A DNA stretch of 64,000 bases from Streptomyces dengpaensis (GCF_002946835.1 NZ_CP026652.1:1426001-1490000), one strand, 5' to 3'; positions 31,705-42,084 are shown, numbered from the stretch's first letter. Numbers and translations: made by a program. Notes: generated by a model from the letters alone, not told the origin.

Positions 31705-32088
31705 ATGGCTGGCACAGGCCCCCGCGGCAGAGCGGAACGGCGCAGCGCCGGTGCGTTGGAGAGCGAAGTCCTAGCCGCCCTGTGGGCCACCGAGGACGCC
31801 CTGACACCCGCCGAGATCCAGGCCGGGATCGGCGGCGGCCTCGCCTACAACACCGTGCACACCATCCTCAAGCGCCTGTACGACAAGGGCCTGGTGCGCC
31901 GTGACGTGGACGGACGGCGCGGCGCGTACCGGCCCGCCAAGAGCGCGGCCGAACTGACCGCCGAGGCCATGCACGAGTCCCTCGACCGCGCCCCCGACCC
32001 GATCGCGGCCCTGCAGCGGTTCGTTACCGGGCTGAGCCCCTGGGAGACGGCGGCCTTGCGCGACCTCCTCGGGGGGAACGGGCTCTGA
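31705..32088 (+). CDS. BlaI/MecI/CopY family repressor
   Basis: 127 residues from ATG 31705. Winged-helix domain: 'LESEVLAALWATEDALTPAE' then 'LAYNTVHTILKRLYDKGLV', with the proteolysis-sensitive C-terminal dimer helix region after 'AAELTAEAMHESLDRA'. In Streptomyces these repressors are usually paired with a membrane peptidase of the M56/BlaR type just downstream; no intact one is present here. What it represses is not evident. Confidence 0.87.
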   Translation: MAGTGPRGRAERRSAGALESEVLAALWATEDALTPAEIQAGIGGGLAYNTVHTILKRLYDKGLVRRDVDGRRGAYRPAKSAAELTAEAMHESLDRAPDPIAALQRFVTGLSPWETAALRDLLGGNGL

Positions 32089-32269
32089 GGATCGAGGCCT
32101 GCGTTCGCCTCGTCCTCGCGCCCTCGGCGCCCCGTCCGCCGTGGGCGCCGCCCCGCCCGCCCTCAGCGCGGTGACGGCACGGGCGACCTGCTAAGGCTTC
32201 GGCGGCTGTTCGAGGAGACGGAGGCCGGCCAGCGCTCCGGCATGGATCTGCTTCACCTTCCTCGCTGCG

Positions 32270-32875
32270 TCACTCACCTCGCCAGATGTTGTCGAAGGCC
32301 GCCTCTTCGATGCTGCGCCGCTGCCGTACAGCCTCCAGTTCCGTCACCGCGTCGATGACGGCGCCCAGGACCGTCGCGACCGGCTCGTCCACGCCGGTCG
32401 CGACCTCTTCGGCCGGCTCGTCGTGGACGCCGGCGGCGGCCGCCAGGCCGGCGAGGACGGGCTCGCCGGATGTCCAGCGGTCGGCCGCTCGGCGACGAGC
32501 CGGTGAGTCGACCAAACCCGCGCGGCCGGTCGGGACGGACATCCAGCGGTGGCGTCGCCGGGTGACCTGTCCTTCCGCCTCCAGGTCGGCGAGATAGGCC
32601 GCGGCCAGGCCACGGCCCCTGCGCCACAGCCAGTCCCCGACGGACTCGTACGGCGCCTGCCGGATGAGCGACGACATCGCCTCGTTCAGCAGGCGATCAC
32701 TCAGGGTCCACTGCGGGCCGGGCACGATGCGGTCGCCGTCCAGGGTGAGGGCCTGGGCGTCGATGAGGTCGATCAGTTCGGCTCCCGCGAGGGCCAGTGA
32801 CAGGGCGCCCTGCTCGACGGGACGGCTGGACCTGACGTCCATGGTGGTGATCAACAGGTCTCGCGGTGTGGTCAT
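32270..32875 (-). CDS. GPP34/Vps74 family protein
   Basis: 201 residues from ATG 32875. It starts 'MTTPRDLLITTMD' and has the family pattern 'QGALSLALAGAELIDLIDA' and 'DRLLNEAMSSLIRQ'. The GPP34 (Golgi phosphoprotein 3) fold binds phosphoinositides in eukaryotes; bacterial members, abundant in Streptomyces, have no settled function. Monocistronic, convergent with the BlaI-like gene. Confidence 0.8.
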   Translation of the reverse strand: MTTPRDLLITTMDVRSSRPVEQGALSLALAGAELIDLIDAQALTLDGDRIVPGPQWTLSDRLLNEAMSSLIRQAPYESVGDWLWRRGRGLAAAYLADLEAEGQVTRRRHRWMSVPTGRAGLVDSPARRRAADRWTSGEPVLAGLAAAAGVHDEPAEEVATGVDEPVATVLGAVIDAVTELEAVRQRRSIEEAAFDNIWRGE

Positions 32876-33258
32876 GAAGGACTCCACGTCAGAGGCAATC
32901 GGGGGGCGCTGCATCGCCCGGAGGGCCGCCTTACATCTGTGGCAAGCGTCGCACTACCACCATGTGCCGCGGGAAGCCGATGCGCAGCACGGCGGTGGCG
33001 GTGCCCGCCGCGAGAACCACGACGGTCGCCGGCATCAGGGCCTGGGCAGCCGGGGTGGAGTGGTGGCGCGACGGCCGGTGGCCGGTGGCCCCGGTGGCCC
33101 CGGTGGCCGAGGATCTGGCCGACGGACCGACGGACCGACGGACCGACGGAGTGACGGAGTGACGGAGTGATCGGACCGACGGAGTGATCGGACCGACGGA
33201 GTGGTCGGATGGGCGGAGTGGTCGGATGGGCGGGCCGAGCGCCTCGCCATGGGCCGGC
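32876..33258. other. Gap with low-complexity sequence between GPP34 and macro-domain genes
   Basis: About 380 bp without a supported gene. The right half is a run of short direct repeats (33118-33235). The left part holds the upstream region of the GPP34 gene; 33071-33108 is a 'GGTGGCCCC'-type repeat. Open frames across it owe their length to the repeats. Confidence 0.6.
33118..33235. repeat. Degenerate microsatellite cluster downstream of the macro-domain gene
   Basis: Nested short repeats: GACGGACC (three copies), GAGTGACG, then GTGATCGGACCGACGGA twice and GTGGTCGGATGGGCGGA twice. The array ends 24 bases from the stop codon of the minus-strand macro-domain gene. Confidence 0.85.
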
Positions 33259-33768
33259 TCAGCGGACTTGCGCGGCGAACACCTCGTACGCCCGCTCGTC
33301 GAAGAGGACGAACCTGACCTCCTCGACCGCCGTCTCCGTGCTCCGGACCGTCTCGACCGCGATGCGGGCGGCGTCCTGCATCGGCCAGCGGTAGACGCCG
33401 GTGGAGATGGCCGGGAACGCGACGGTGCGGGCGCCGAGCTCGTCGGCGACGCGCAGCGATTCCCGGTAGCAGGAGGCCAGCAGCTCGGAGCGGTCCTCGC
33501 TCTCGCTGAAGACGGGGCCCACGGTGTGGATCACCCACTGCGCGTCCAGCTCGCCCGCGGTGGTGGCGACCGCCTGGCCGGTGGGCAGGCCCTTGCCGTA
33601 GTGGGAGGCACGCAGCTTGCGGCACTCCTCCAGGATCGCGGGGCCGCCGCGGCGGTGGATCGCGCCGTCCACGCCGCCCCCGCCCAGCAGCGAGGAGTTC
33701 GCCGCGTTGACGATGGCGTCGACGGACTCGCGGGTGATGTCACCCAGCGCCAGCGTGATCGTGGTCAT
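33259..33768 (-). CDS. Macro-domain protein, probable O-acetyl-ADP-ribose deacetylase
   Basis: 169 residues. Motifs of the MacroD/YmdB class: '[20 protein letters not shown]' binding the ribose, '[19 protein letters not shown]', 'WVIHTVGPV' and '[12 protein letters not shown]'. These hydrolyse O-acetyl-ADP-ribose or remove ADP-ribose from proteins. The gene overlaps the upstream FAD oxidoreductase gene by four bases. It extends the ADP-ribose theme of the 21.5-24.2 kb genes. Confidence 0.92.
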   Translation of the reverse strand: MTTITLALGDITRESVDAIVNAANSSLLGGGGVDGAIHRRGGPAILEECRKLRASHYGKGLPTGQAVATTAGELDAQWVIHTVGPVFSESEDRSELLASCYRESLRVADELGARTVAFPAISTGVYRWPMQDAARIAVETVRSTETAVEEVRFVLFDERAYEVFAAQVR

Positions 33769-35183
33769 GACTGTCGCAGCCTCCTCCAGACGGCCTTAGC
33801 CGCGTTGTGCCCCGACATGCCGTGCACGCCGGGCCCCGGCGGGGTGGCCGACGAGCAGAGGAAGACGGCCGGGTGCGGGGTGCTGTACGGGAACGCAGAC
33901 AGTTTGGGGCGCAGCAGGAGCTGAAGCCCGGAGGCGGCGCCGCAGGCGATGTCACCGCCCACGTAATTCGCGTTGCGGGCGGCGAGCTCGGGCGGGCCCG
34001 CGGTCGCGCGGGCCAGTACGCGGTCGCGGAAGCCGGGCGCGAACCGCTCCAGCTGTCGCTCGATCGCGTCCGTGAGATCGCCGGTCCAGCCGTTCGGAAC
34101 ATGCCCGTACGTCCAGAGGACCGCCTTGCCCTCGGGTGCCCGGGAGGGGTCCATGACGCTGGGCTGAACGGTGATCAGGAAGGGTGCGTCGGGCGCCCGG
34201 CCCTCGCGCGAGGCCGCCCGCAGCGCGGTGTCGATCTCCGCGCTGCTCCCGCCGATCTGCACGGTCCCGGCGGTGCGCGCCTCCTTGGCGGTCCAGGGCA
34301 CCGGGCCGTCGAGCGCGTAGTCGACCTTGAAGACGCTCGCCCCGTACCGGTACCGCTCGTAGTACCGGCCCAGGCCGGCGATCCGGGCCAGTGCCGTGGG
34401 CGAGGTGTCGAAGACGTACGACCGCGCGGGGGGCAGGTCGTCCAGGCGCTTGACCTCGTAGTCGGTGTGGACGGTGCCGCCGAGGTCCTTGAGATACGCG
34501 GTGAGCGCGTCGGAGATGGACTGGGAGCCGCCGCGCGCGACCGGCCAGCCGCGTGCGTGTGCGGCCAGGGCGAAGACCAGGGCGACGGCGCTGGTGGCGA
34601 TGCCGTCGAGCGGGGCGATGACGTGCGCCACGAGCCCGGCGAACAGGGCCTTGGCGCGCTCGTCGTGGAAGCGGCGCGTCAGCCAGGTCGACGGCGGCAG
34701 TCCGGCGAGGCCGAAGCGGGCGAGGGTGACCGGGTCGCGGGGCAGCGCGGTCAGCGGCAGCGACATGAAGTCGTGCACCAGCGTGTCCCACTGGGGCAGG
34801 AACGGGGCGACGAGCCTGCGGTACGCGCCCGCGTCGCGCGGTCCGAACGAGGCGGCCGTCTCGGCCACGGACCGCGAGAGCACCGCCGCCGTACCGTCGG
34901 GGAACGGGTGTGCCATGGGCAGCTCGGCGTGCAGCCACTCCAGGCCGTACCGGTCCAGGGGCATCGCCTTGAACGCGGGTGAGTTGATTCCCAGCGGATG
35001 CGCCGCCGAGCACGGGTCGTGCCGGAAACCGGGCAGGGTCAGCTCTTCGGTGCGCGCTCCCCCGCCCACGGTGTCCCGCGCTTCGAAGACGGCAACGGAG
35101 AAGCCCCGGCGGGCCAGCTCCACGGCAGCGGTCAGTCCGTTCGGCCCCGCACCCACCACGACCGTATCGAGCATCGACGGCAC
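33765..35183 (-). CDS. FAD-dependent oxidoreductase, phytoene desaturase-like
   Basis: 472 residues from GTG 35183, placed seven bases after AAGGAG; ATG 35174 is the alternative. The dinucleotide-binding loop is '[20 protein letters not shown]' and the protein ends with the family's second FAD contact, '[20 protein letters not shown]'. The family includes carotene desaturases, but no other carotenoid gene is near, so the substrate is open. Translationally coupled to the macro-domain gene downstream. Confidence 0.85.
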   Translation of the reverse strand: MPSMLDTVVVGAGPNGLTAAVELARRGFSVAVFEARDTVGGGARTEELTLPGFRHDPCSAAHPLGINSPAFKAMPLDRYGLEWLHAELPMAHPFPDGTAAVLSRSVAETAASFGPRDAGAYRRLVAPFLPQWDTLVHDFMSLPLTALPRDPVTLARFGLAGLPPSTWLTRRFHDERAKALFAGLVAHVIAPLDGIATSAVALVFALAAHARGWPVARGGSQSISDALTAYLKDLGGTVHTDYEVKRLDDLPPARSYVFDTSPTALARIAGLGRYYERYRYGASVFKVDYALDGPVPWTAKEARTAGTVQIGGSSAEIDTALRAASREGRAPDAPFLITVQPSVMDPSRAPEGKAVLWTYGHVPNGWTGDLTDAIERQLERFAPGFRDRVLARATAGPPELAARNANYVGGDIACGAASGLQLLLRPKLSAFPYSTPHPAVFLCSSATPPGPGVHGMSGHNAAKAVWRRLRQS

Positions 35184-35304
35184 CTTCGGACTCCTTCGTC
35201 AGCCGATGGCCACTGAGGATCAGGATATGCCGGGGGACTGACACCCTTGGGGGCGCGGGGGGTTGAGGAGGCCGGACGCCCCGGATCGCGCGCGGGTCTC
35301 CCGG

Positions 35305-36171
35305 TCAGATCCCGGCCGCCACCTGATCGGGCTGCGCGGCCAGCAGGGCCACCACCCGGCGGGCCGTGGCCTCGTCCCGGGCCGCCGTGAACGGCAGCGC
35401 GTTGCCCCCGGTGACGCGGAACGGCTCTCCCGTGAGGGTCAGGTGGGCGCCGCCCGCCTCCTCGACGAGGAGCAGACCTGCGGCGTGGTCCCAGGCGGCC
35501 TCCCAGGAGAAGGCCGTGGCGTCCAACTCACCGCGGGCGATGGCCAGGTACTCCAGACCGGCCGAGCCGCACGGGCGCGGGTCGACGCCCTCGACGCGCA
35601 GGCCGAGGAGGGCACGCTTCTGCTCGTCCGTCGTGTAGTCCGGGTGGGACGTGGCGATGTGCAGGTCACGGCCGGGCTCGGGCGAGCCGGAGAGCAGCGG
35701 TACGCCGTTGAGTACGGCGCCCCGGCCGCGTATCGCGGTGGCGAACTCGTCGCGCGCGGGAGCGAACGTCCACGACGCGCGCACGACGCCGTTCAGCGTC
35801 AGCGCGACCAGCGTGCAGAAGCCGGGGTCGCCGTGCACGAACTGGCGCGTTCCGTCGACGGGGTCCACGATCCACACCGGCGCCGCGCCGCGTATCGCCT
35901 CGTAGGTCGCCGGGTTGGCGTGCACCGCCTCCTCGCCGACCACGACCGAGCCGGGCAGCAGTGCGGTGAGCGCCTCGGTGAGGTACTCCTCGGCCTTGCG
36001 GTCGGCGTCCGTCACGAGGTCGTGCGGGCCGGACTTCTGGTCGATCTCGTGCGCGGCGAGCTGCCGGAAACGCGGCATGATCTCGGCCGCGGCCGCTGTG
36101 CGCACCGCTTCTTCGACGTCGGACGTACGGAGGGCGAGAAACTCGTCGATGGTTTCGATGTCTACGATCAT
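35305..36171 (-). CDS. Inositol monophosphatase family phosphatase (HisN/CysQ-like)
   Basis: 288 residues. All metal-binding motifs are present: 'DLVTDADRKAE', 'VVGEEA', 'WIVDPVDGTRQF' and 'WDHAAGLLLVEEAGG'. The family hydrolyses inositol phosphates, histidinol phosphate or 3'-phosphoadenosine phosphates with Mg. The F in 'TRQFVHG' is typical of histidinol-phosphatase-type members in actinomycetes, but specificity cannot be fixed from this. Confidence 0.88.
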   Translation of the reverse strand: MIVDIETIDEFLALRTSDVEEAVRTAAAAEIMPRFRQLAAHEIDQKSGPHDLVTDADRKAEEYLTEALTALLPGSVVVGEEAVHANPATYEAIRGAAPVWIVDPVDGTRQFVHGDPGFCTLVALTLNGVVRASWTFAPARDEFATAIRGRGAVLNGVPLLSGSPEPGRDLHIATSHPDYTTDEQKRALLGLRVEGVDPRPCGSAGLEYLAIARGELDATAFSWEAAWDHAAGLLLVEEAGGAHLTLTGEPFRVTGGNALPFTAARDEATARRVVALLAAQPDQVAAGI

Positions 36172-36314
36172 GGCTCAATGAGAGCACGGGCCACTGACAA
36201 TCCCCACCGGATCGGTGTACTACGAGTGGAATTGCCATGAATTCCGGGGTTCGGAGATCGCATACCGAAGGTTCGGCGGCCGGCGACGCCGGCTAGGCCA
36301 GATCGGGCTCGGAG

Positions 36315-36494
36315 GTCTGTGACACCGGCGCGGCGAGACCGGCCCCGGCGGTCCGTGACACCGGCGCGGCAAGACCGGCCCCGGCGGTCCGTGACACCGG
36401 CGCGGCAAGACCGGCCCCGGCGGTCCGTGACACCGGCGCGGCAAGACCGGCCCCGGCGGTCCGTGACACCGGCGCGGCAAGACCGCGCCCGGCG
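36315..36494. repeat. 36-bp tandem repeat, 5 units, abutting the ggt stop codon
   Basis: Units begin at 36315, 36351, 36387, 36423 and 36459 (consensus starts GTCCGTGACACCGGCGCGGC). Units 2-4 are identical. The array ends one base before the stop codon of the minus-strand gamma-glutamyltransferase gene (36496). The rest of the gap 36172-36314 is the upstream region of the phosphatase gene. Confidence 0.95.
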
Positions 36495-36495
36495 A

Positions 36496-38316
36496 TCAGC
36501 GGCCGACCGCGTACCCCTGCATCCCGCGCGGATTCGCCGCCGCCGACAGCACACCCGTCTCCGGGTCCCGTGCCACCGCGCACAGCCGCCCCTCGGACCA
36601 GGCGTCGGCGACCAGGACGTCATGGCCGCGGCGGCGCAGTTCCTTGACGACCGACTCGTCCATGCGGGACTCGACGGTGAGGCTGCCGGGGCGCATGCCG
36701 CGGGGGTAGAAGGAGCCGGGGAAGCTGTCGGTGTGCCAGTTCGGGGCGTCGATCGCGCCCTGGAGGTCGAGGCCGCCGCGCACCTCGGAGCGCAGCGCCA
36801 CGGACAGGAAGAAGTGCGTCTGCCACTGGTCCTGCTGATCGCCGCCCGGGGTGCCGAACGCCATGACCGGCACCCCGTCGCGCAGCGCCAGCGAGGGGGT
36901 CAGCGTGGTACGCGGTCGCCGGCCCCGCGTCAGGGAGTTGGGCAGCCCCTCCTCCAGCCAGGCCATCTGCAGCCGGGTGCCGAGCGGGAAGCCCAGTCCG
37001 GGCACGACCGGGTTGGACTGCAGCCAGCCGCCGCTGGGAGTGGCGGCGACCATGTTGCCCCACCGGTCGACGATGTCGAGGTGGCAGGTGTCGCCCCGGG
37101 TACCGCCGTCCGGCGTCACGTCGGGTTCCGCGACCGTCCGGGCCACGGTCGGCTCACCTGCGCCCGGCGCCGCCGCCACGGCGAAGCCAGGCTCCCCGTC
37201 GGCCACCACGCGCGCGTGCCGGCTCAATCGCGGAGTACGGCCTCCGGGGCTGCCCGGGCGCAGCTCGTACGACGCCTTGTCGCCGACGAGCGCGCGCCGG
37301 GCGGCGTTGTATGCCGGCGACAGCAGCTCGTCGAGCGGAACGTCGGCCGCGTCCCCGTACCAGGCCTCCCGGTCGGCCATGGCGAGCTTGCAGCCCTCGA
37401 CGAGCAGGTGGACGTAGTCGGCGGAGCCATGGCGCGGCAGCTCGGGCGGGAGCAGGGCCAGCTGCTGCAGGAGGACCGGGCCCTGACTCCAGGGGCCCGC
37501 CTTGCACAGGGTCCAGCCACGCCAGTCGTACGTCGCCGGGGCCTCGTAGCTCGCGGACCAGCCGGCCAGGTCGGCGGCTGTCAGGGTGCCGGTGTGGCGC
37601 TCGCCGCTGGTGTCCATCGTGGGCCGCCGGGCCTGGCGTACCAGGGCCTCGGCGATGAAGCCGGAGCGCCAGACCCTCCGCGCGGCCTCGATCTGCCCCA
37701 CGCGGTCCGTCTCGCCGCCGATCTCGGCGAGCAGCCGTCGCCAGGTCGCGGCGAGGGCGGGATTGCGGAACAGCTCGCCGGGTCGCGGCGCCTTGCCGCC
37801 CGGCAGATACACCTCCGCCGACGAGGTCCACTCCGTCTCGAACAGCTCGCGCACGGTCTCGACCGTCTCGCCGACGCGCTCCACGGGCGCGTGTCCGTCC
37901 TCGGCGTACCCGATGGCGTACGAGAGGACGTCGGCGAGCGACTTGGTTCCGTGGTCGCGCAGCAGGAGCATCCAGGCGTCGAACGCGCCGGGCACGGCGG
38001 CGGCGAGCGGCCCGGTACCGGGTACGAGATCCAAACCGAGTCCCCTGTAGTGGGCGATCGTCGCTCCGGCGGGCGCGACGCCCTGTCCGCACAGCACCCG
38101 CACCTCGCCGCCCGCCGGGGCGAGGATGATCGGCACCTCGCCGGCGGGTCCGTTGAGGTGGGGCTCGACGACGTGCAGGACGAAGCCCGCGGCGACGGCG
38201 GCGTCGTACGCGTTGCCGCCGTCCTCCAGGACGGCCATCGCCGACTGCGAGGCGAGCCAGTGCGTGGAGGACACCATGCCGAAGGTGCCCTGGAGGGTAG
38301 GGCGGGTGGTGAACAT
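36496..38316 (-). CDS. Gamma-glutamyltransferase family protein (cytoplasmic form)
   Basis: 606 residues from ATG 38316 (MFTTRPTLQG), preceded by GAGAGG. No signal peptide. The N-terminal nucleophile Thr is expected in 'GDTCHLDIVDRWGNMVAATP', with 'PSGGWLQSN' and 'FGTPGGDQQDQWQTHFFLSV' downstream. In this family the precursor cleaves itself at the Thr and then hydrolyses or transfers gamma-glutamyl groups from glutathione-like compounds or related amides. The frame is open far upstream into an integrase relic, but that part is not homologous to Ggt. A five-unit tandem repeat follows the stop. Confidence 0.88.
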   Translation of the reverse strand: MFTTRPTLQGTFGMVSSTHWLASQSAMAVLEDGGNAYDAAVAAGFVLHVVEPHLNGPAGEVPIILAPAGGEVRVLCGQGVAPAGATIAHYRGLGLDLVPGTGPLAAAVPGAFDAWMLLLRDHGTKSLADVLSYAIGYAEDGHAPVERVGETVETVRELFETEWTSSAEVYLPGGKAPRPGELFRNPALAATWRRLLAEIGGETDRVGQIEAARRVWRSGFIAEALVRQARRPTMDTSGERHTGTLTAADLAGWSASYEAPATYDWRGWTLCKAGPWSQGPVLLQQLALLPPELPRHGSADYVHLLVEGCKLAMADREAWYGDAADVPLDELLSPAYNAARRALVGDKASYELRPGSPGGRTPRLSRHARVVADGEPGFAVAAAPGAGEPTVARTVAEPDVTPDGGTRGDTCHLDIVDRWGNMVAATPSGGWLQSNPVVPGLGFPLGTRLQMAWLEEGLPNSLTRGRRPRTTLTPSLALRDGVPVMAFGTPGGDQQDQWQTHFFLSVALRSEVRGGLDLQGAIDAPNWHTDSFPGSFYPRGMRPGSLTVESRMDESVVKELRRRGHDVLVADAWSEGRLCAVARDPETGVLSAAANPRGMQGYAVGR

Positions 38317-38359
38317 ACGGCCTCTCACCTCGATGTTTTCACGCATCGGCCGGACCGGT

Positions 38360-38553
38360 CGACGCTCAGGACGGCTCCTGGGGAGAATCTGGGGAGTTTG
38401 AGCCGGGCCCTCATCCATCTGCTGGCGCAGCAGGCTATCGATCGCCCGGCGCCCCTTCTTCCCCGCCTCCGGCATGAAGTGGGCGTAGTGATCGAGAGTG
38501 ATGGTCGGTGATGAGTGCCCCAGCCACTTGGCGAGGGTCACGACCGACTCCCG
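38360..38553 (-). pseudogene. Tyrosine integrase relic (C-terminal catalytic end)
   Basis: The minus strand reads 'RESVVTLAKWLGHSSPTITL', then 'DHYAHFMPEAGKKGRRAIDS', the C-terminal box of Streptomyces phage/plasmid tyrosine recombinases, with the LGH box and the nucleophile Tyr. The catalytic Arg and the N-terminal domains are missing. No stop codon separates it from the ggt frame. No tRNA or obvious att repeat was seen nearby. Confidence 0.8.
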
Positions 38554-38715
38554 TACTTCGTTGTCAGCACGAGGCGACGGCGCCCTGCCGTTCTCCTCCA
38601 CCTGGCGGCGCGTCAGCCACCGCACCCGCACGCCCATCGCCGCGGTGTGGCTGTCCGTGGGCGTCGCCCTCACCCGGGAACCCGTCCCGACGGTGGCCGC
38701 CATCCGGCGCGCCGG

Positions 38716-39591
38716 TCAGAGGCGCTCGGAGGGGCCGGGACCCGACAGCACGTCGGTCGGGCCCGCCTCGGCCACCTTCGCCTCGCCTACCTTCACACTG
38801 CGCCGCTCGCGCTTGGCCACCCAGTTGGCGAACCACGACAGCAGCATGCACAGCCCGATGTAGATCGGGGAGATCACCATCACGACGGGGATGAACGGCA
38901 GGTCGTAGTCGAGGTTGGTGGCGATCAGCTTCCCAGCCTGGAGGAACTCCTCGTACGTGATCAGGAAGCCGAGCGAGGTGTCCTTCAGCGTCACCACCAG
39001 CTGGCTGATGATGGCAGGCAGCATGGCCCGTACTCCCTGCGGAATCAGGACGTACCGCATGACCTGCGTCTTGCGCATGCCGAGCGAGTACGCGGCCTCG
39101 CGCTGCCCGCGCGGCACGGAGTTGACGCCGGTGCGGAACACCTCGGCCAGCACCGAGCCGTTGTAGAGGGTCAGCCCGGTCACCAGCGCGGGCAGCGGCT
39201 GCACCTTCAGCGCCACGAAGATGAAGAAGATCATCACCAGCACCGGCATCGCGCGGAAGAACTCCACGAACAGCGTGGCGAGCCAGCGGATGGGCCGGTG
39301 GTCGGAGAGCCGGCCGCAAGCCAGGACGGCGCCCAGGGCGAGGGAGAGAACGCCGGCGTAGCCGAACGCCTTGAGCGTGTTGGCGAGCCCTTCGAGGAGC
39401 AGCTCCTGAATGCCCACGTACTGGAAGGGCCGCCACTTCACAGCCTCGAACTGCCCGGTGTCGAACAGGAGGTAGACGATCCAGCCGATGATCGCGAGGA
39501 TCACGGCCACGGCCGCGGCGCCGAACCACCGGTGCCGGACCCGGGCCTTCGGGCCGGGAAGGTCGTAGAGGGCGGTCGCGGTCCTGGTCAT
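38716..39591 (-). CDS. gluD: Polar amino acid (glutamate-type) ABC transporter permease, GluD-like
   Basis: 291 residues, about five membrane segments. HisMQ-type permease: 'LLEGLANTLKAFGYAGVLSL', 'VEFFRAMPVLVMIFFIFVAL' and the EAA loop 'VPRGQREAAYSLGMRKTQVM'. Last gene of a gluA-B-C-D operon; the start overlaps the gluC stop. The C-terminal tail carries charged residues. Confidence 0.88.
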   Translation of the reverse strand: MTRTATALYDLPGPKARVRHRWFGAAAVAVILAIIGWIVYLLFDTGQFEAVKWRPFQYVGIQELLLEGLANTLKAFGYAGVLSLALGAVLACGRLSDHRPIRWLATLFVEFFRAMPVLVMIFFIFVALKVQPLPALVTGLTLYNGSVLAEVFRTGVNSVPRGQREAAYSLGMRKTQVMRYVLIPQGVRAMLPAIISQLVVTLKDTSLGFLITYEEFLQAGKLIATNLDYDLPFIPVVMVISPIYIGLCMLLSWFANWVAKRERRSVKVGEAKVAEAGPTDVLSGPGPSERL

Positions 39592-40232
39592 CGGGGAACC
39601 CCCCAGCGCTTCTCCAGCACGTTGAACAGCGCGCTGATGGCGAGCGTCACGATCAGATAGCCGACAGCGATCCAGACGAAGGCCCAGACGATGTTGTAGC
39701 CCCTCTCGCCCAGCGGCTTGTAGACGCCGAGCAGCTCGGGGACGCTGAACGCCCCGGCGATGGCGGAGTTCTTGGCGAGCGCGATGAGCGTGGAGCCGAT
39801 GGGCGGGATGACGGTCCGGAATGCCTGCGGCAGCACGACGAGGCCCAGGACCTGGACGAAGGTCATGCCGAGGCTGCGCGCCGCCTCGCCCTGCCCGACC
39901 GGGACGGTGTTGATCCCGGAGCGCACCACCTCGCAGATGAAGGCGGAGGTGTAGCAGCCGAGGGCGAGGATCGCGAAGGTCTCGAAGGGCAGCACGATGC
40001 CGAACCGCGGCAGCCCGAGGAACACGGCGAAGAACAGCAGCGTGAGCGGAGTGTTGCGCAGGACGGTGACCCACGCGGTGCCGAAGGTCCGCAAGGACCC
40101 GACGGGGGCCACGCGGAAGCCGGCCATGACGGTGCCGAGGCCGAGGGCCAGCAGCGAGGCGAGGATCGTGAGCTGCACCGTTCCCCACAGGCCGTCGCCG
40201 TAGAGCGACCAGTTGTCGAGGAGGACGTCCAT
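39588..40232 (-). CDS. gluC: Polar amino acid (glutamate-type) ABC transporter permease, GluC-like
   Basis: 214 residues, full length for GluC. 'GLWGTVQLTILASLLALGLG', 'TVLRNTPLTLLFFAVFLGLP' and EAA loop 'VPVGQGEAARSLGMTFVQVL'. It pairs with GluD to form the channel and overlaps gluD by four bases. Confidence 0.9.
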   Translation of the reverse strand: MDVLLDNWSLYGDGLWGTVQLTILASLLALGLGTVMAGFRVAPVGSLRTFGTAWVTVLRNTPLTLLFFAVFLGLPRFGIVLPFETFAILALGCYTSAFICEVVRSGINTVPVGQGEAARSLGMTFVQVLGLVVLPQAFRTVIPPIGSTLIALAKNSAIAGAFSVPELLGVYKPLGERGYNIVWAFVWIAVGYLIVTLAISALFNVLEKRWGVPR

Positions 40233-40270
40233 CGGGTCCCTGAACTCCTTGAACTGCGTGCGTCGGTCGG

Positions 40271-41209
40271 TCAGTCCGCCGGATAGCGGTCGACCGGGGG
40301 CGGCTTGGGGGCGGGCTCGCCGGAGAGGCCGAGCGTGACGTCGTAGGCCTTCTTCCAGTCGCCGTCGGCCTCGCGCTCCTCGATGGCGTCGTCGAGCGCG
40401 AAGCGCAGCGCGTTGTCGTTCCGCGGGACTCCGATGCCGTACGGCTCCTGCGAGAAGGGCTTGCCGACGACCTTCAGCTCGTCGGGCACCTTGGCCGCGT
40501 AGCCGAGGAGGATCGTGTCGTCCGTGGTCACGGCGTCCACCTGGAGGGTGAGGAGGTTGTCCACGCAGATCGAGTAGTTGTCGTACGAGACGGCCTCGGC
40601 CTCGGGGAACTCCCGTTGCAACCGCTGGTACGGGGTGGAGCCGGACGCGGAGCAGACGGTCTTGCCGGCCAGGTCCTGCGGGCCCTTGATGTCCTCCTCG
40701 TCGGCCCGCACCAGCAGCGACTGGCCGGCCATGTAGTACGGGCCCGCGAATCCGACCTGCCGCTTGCGCAGGTCGTTGATGGTGTACGTGCCCACGTAGT
40801 AGTCGATCTGGCCGTTCTGGAGGGCGGTCTCGCGGTTGGCCGAGGCGATGGTGACGAACCGGATGGTGTCCGGGTCGAAGCCGAGCGAGGCCGACATCAT
40901 CTTGGCGATCTCGATGTCGAATCCGGTGTACGCGCCGGTGGCCGGGTCCTTCTCGCCCAGGAAGGGCTGGTCCTCCTTGACGCCGACGACCAGGTGGCCG
41001 CGCGCCCGCGCCTTCCGCCAGGTCGGGGAGTCGGGCAGCTCGAAGTCCTGGGCGACCTGGTAGTGGGGCAGTTGCTCGGGCTGCGGGCCCTTGACGGGCG
41101 GGCTGCCCTCCTTGCCGCAGGCGGCGGCGAGGAGGGTGACCGCGATGAGCGCGAGGGCGGCGGCGATCGTACGTACGGCGCTGGCGCGTGCGGGCTTCAG
41201 GGCGTCCAT
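40271..41209 (-). CDS. gluB: Glutamate-type substrate-binding lipoprotein
   Basis: 312 residues. Lipobox 'LLAAAC' with Cys31. Solute-binding class 3 fold: 'HLVVGVKEDQPFLGEKDPA', 'YTGFDIEIAKMMSASLGF', 'NGQIDYYVGTYTINDLRKRQ' (motion typical of glutamate/aspartate receptors). Captures the amino acid outside the membrane for GluCD. Glutamate as ligand is inferred from the operon pattern; glutamine or aspartate are possible. Confidence 0.88.
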   Translation of the reverse strand: MDALKPARASAVRTIAAALALIAVTLLAAACGKEGSPPVKGPQPEQLPHYQVAQDFELPDSPTWRKARARGHLVVGVKEDQPFLGEKDPATGAYTGFDIEIAKMMSASLGFDPDTIRFVTIASANRETALQNGQIDYYVGTYTINDLRKRQVGFAGPYYMAGQSLLVRADEEDIKGPQDLAGKTVCSASGSTPYQRLQREFPEAEAVSYDNYSICVDNLLTLQVDAVTTDDTILLGYAAKVPDELKVVGKPFSQEPYGIGVPRNDNALRFALDDAIEEREADGDWKKAYDVTLGLSGEPAPKPPPVDRYPAD

Positions 41210-41224
41210 GGCGTCACCTCCCGC

Positions 41225-41995
<771 letters not shown>

Positions 41996-42084
41996 GGCCA
42001 GCTCTGCCCACTCTCAGCTGTCGGGTCGCGGTCAGCGCAACCTATCCAGCCGAATGCCGCCCTTCCCCACGACACGCATCAAGC

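Noticed and set aside
32664..33170. Small plus-strand coding frames in the microsatellite region
   Set aside because: Length arises from repeat periodicity; no ribosome-binding site, and codon use is not Streptomyces-like.
33765..35183. Carotenoid biosynthesis gene (crtI)
   Set aside because: Only the general FAD amine-oxidase/desaturase fold is supported; no crtE, crtB or crtY neighbour.
36315..36494. CRISPR array
   Set aside because: 36-bp units follow one another directly with no spacers; the same holds for the arrays at 22644 and 1176. No cas genes are in the window.
36319..38511. Open frame of 730 codons on the plus strand opposite ggt
   Set aside because: Shadow of ggt; its start lies in the 36-bp tandem repeat.
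38316..38720. tRNA attachment site for the integrase relic
   Set aside because: No cloverleaf or long direct repeat was visible in the flanks.
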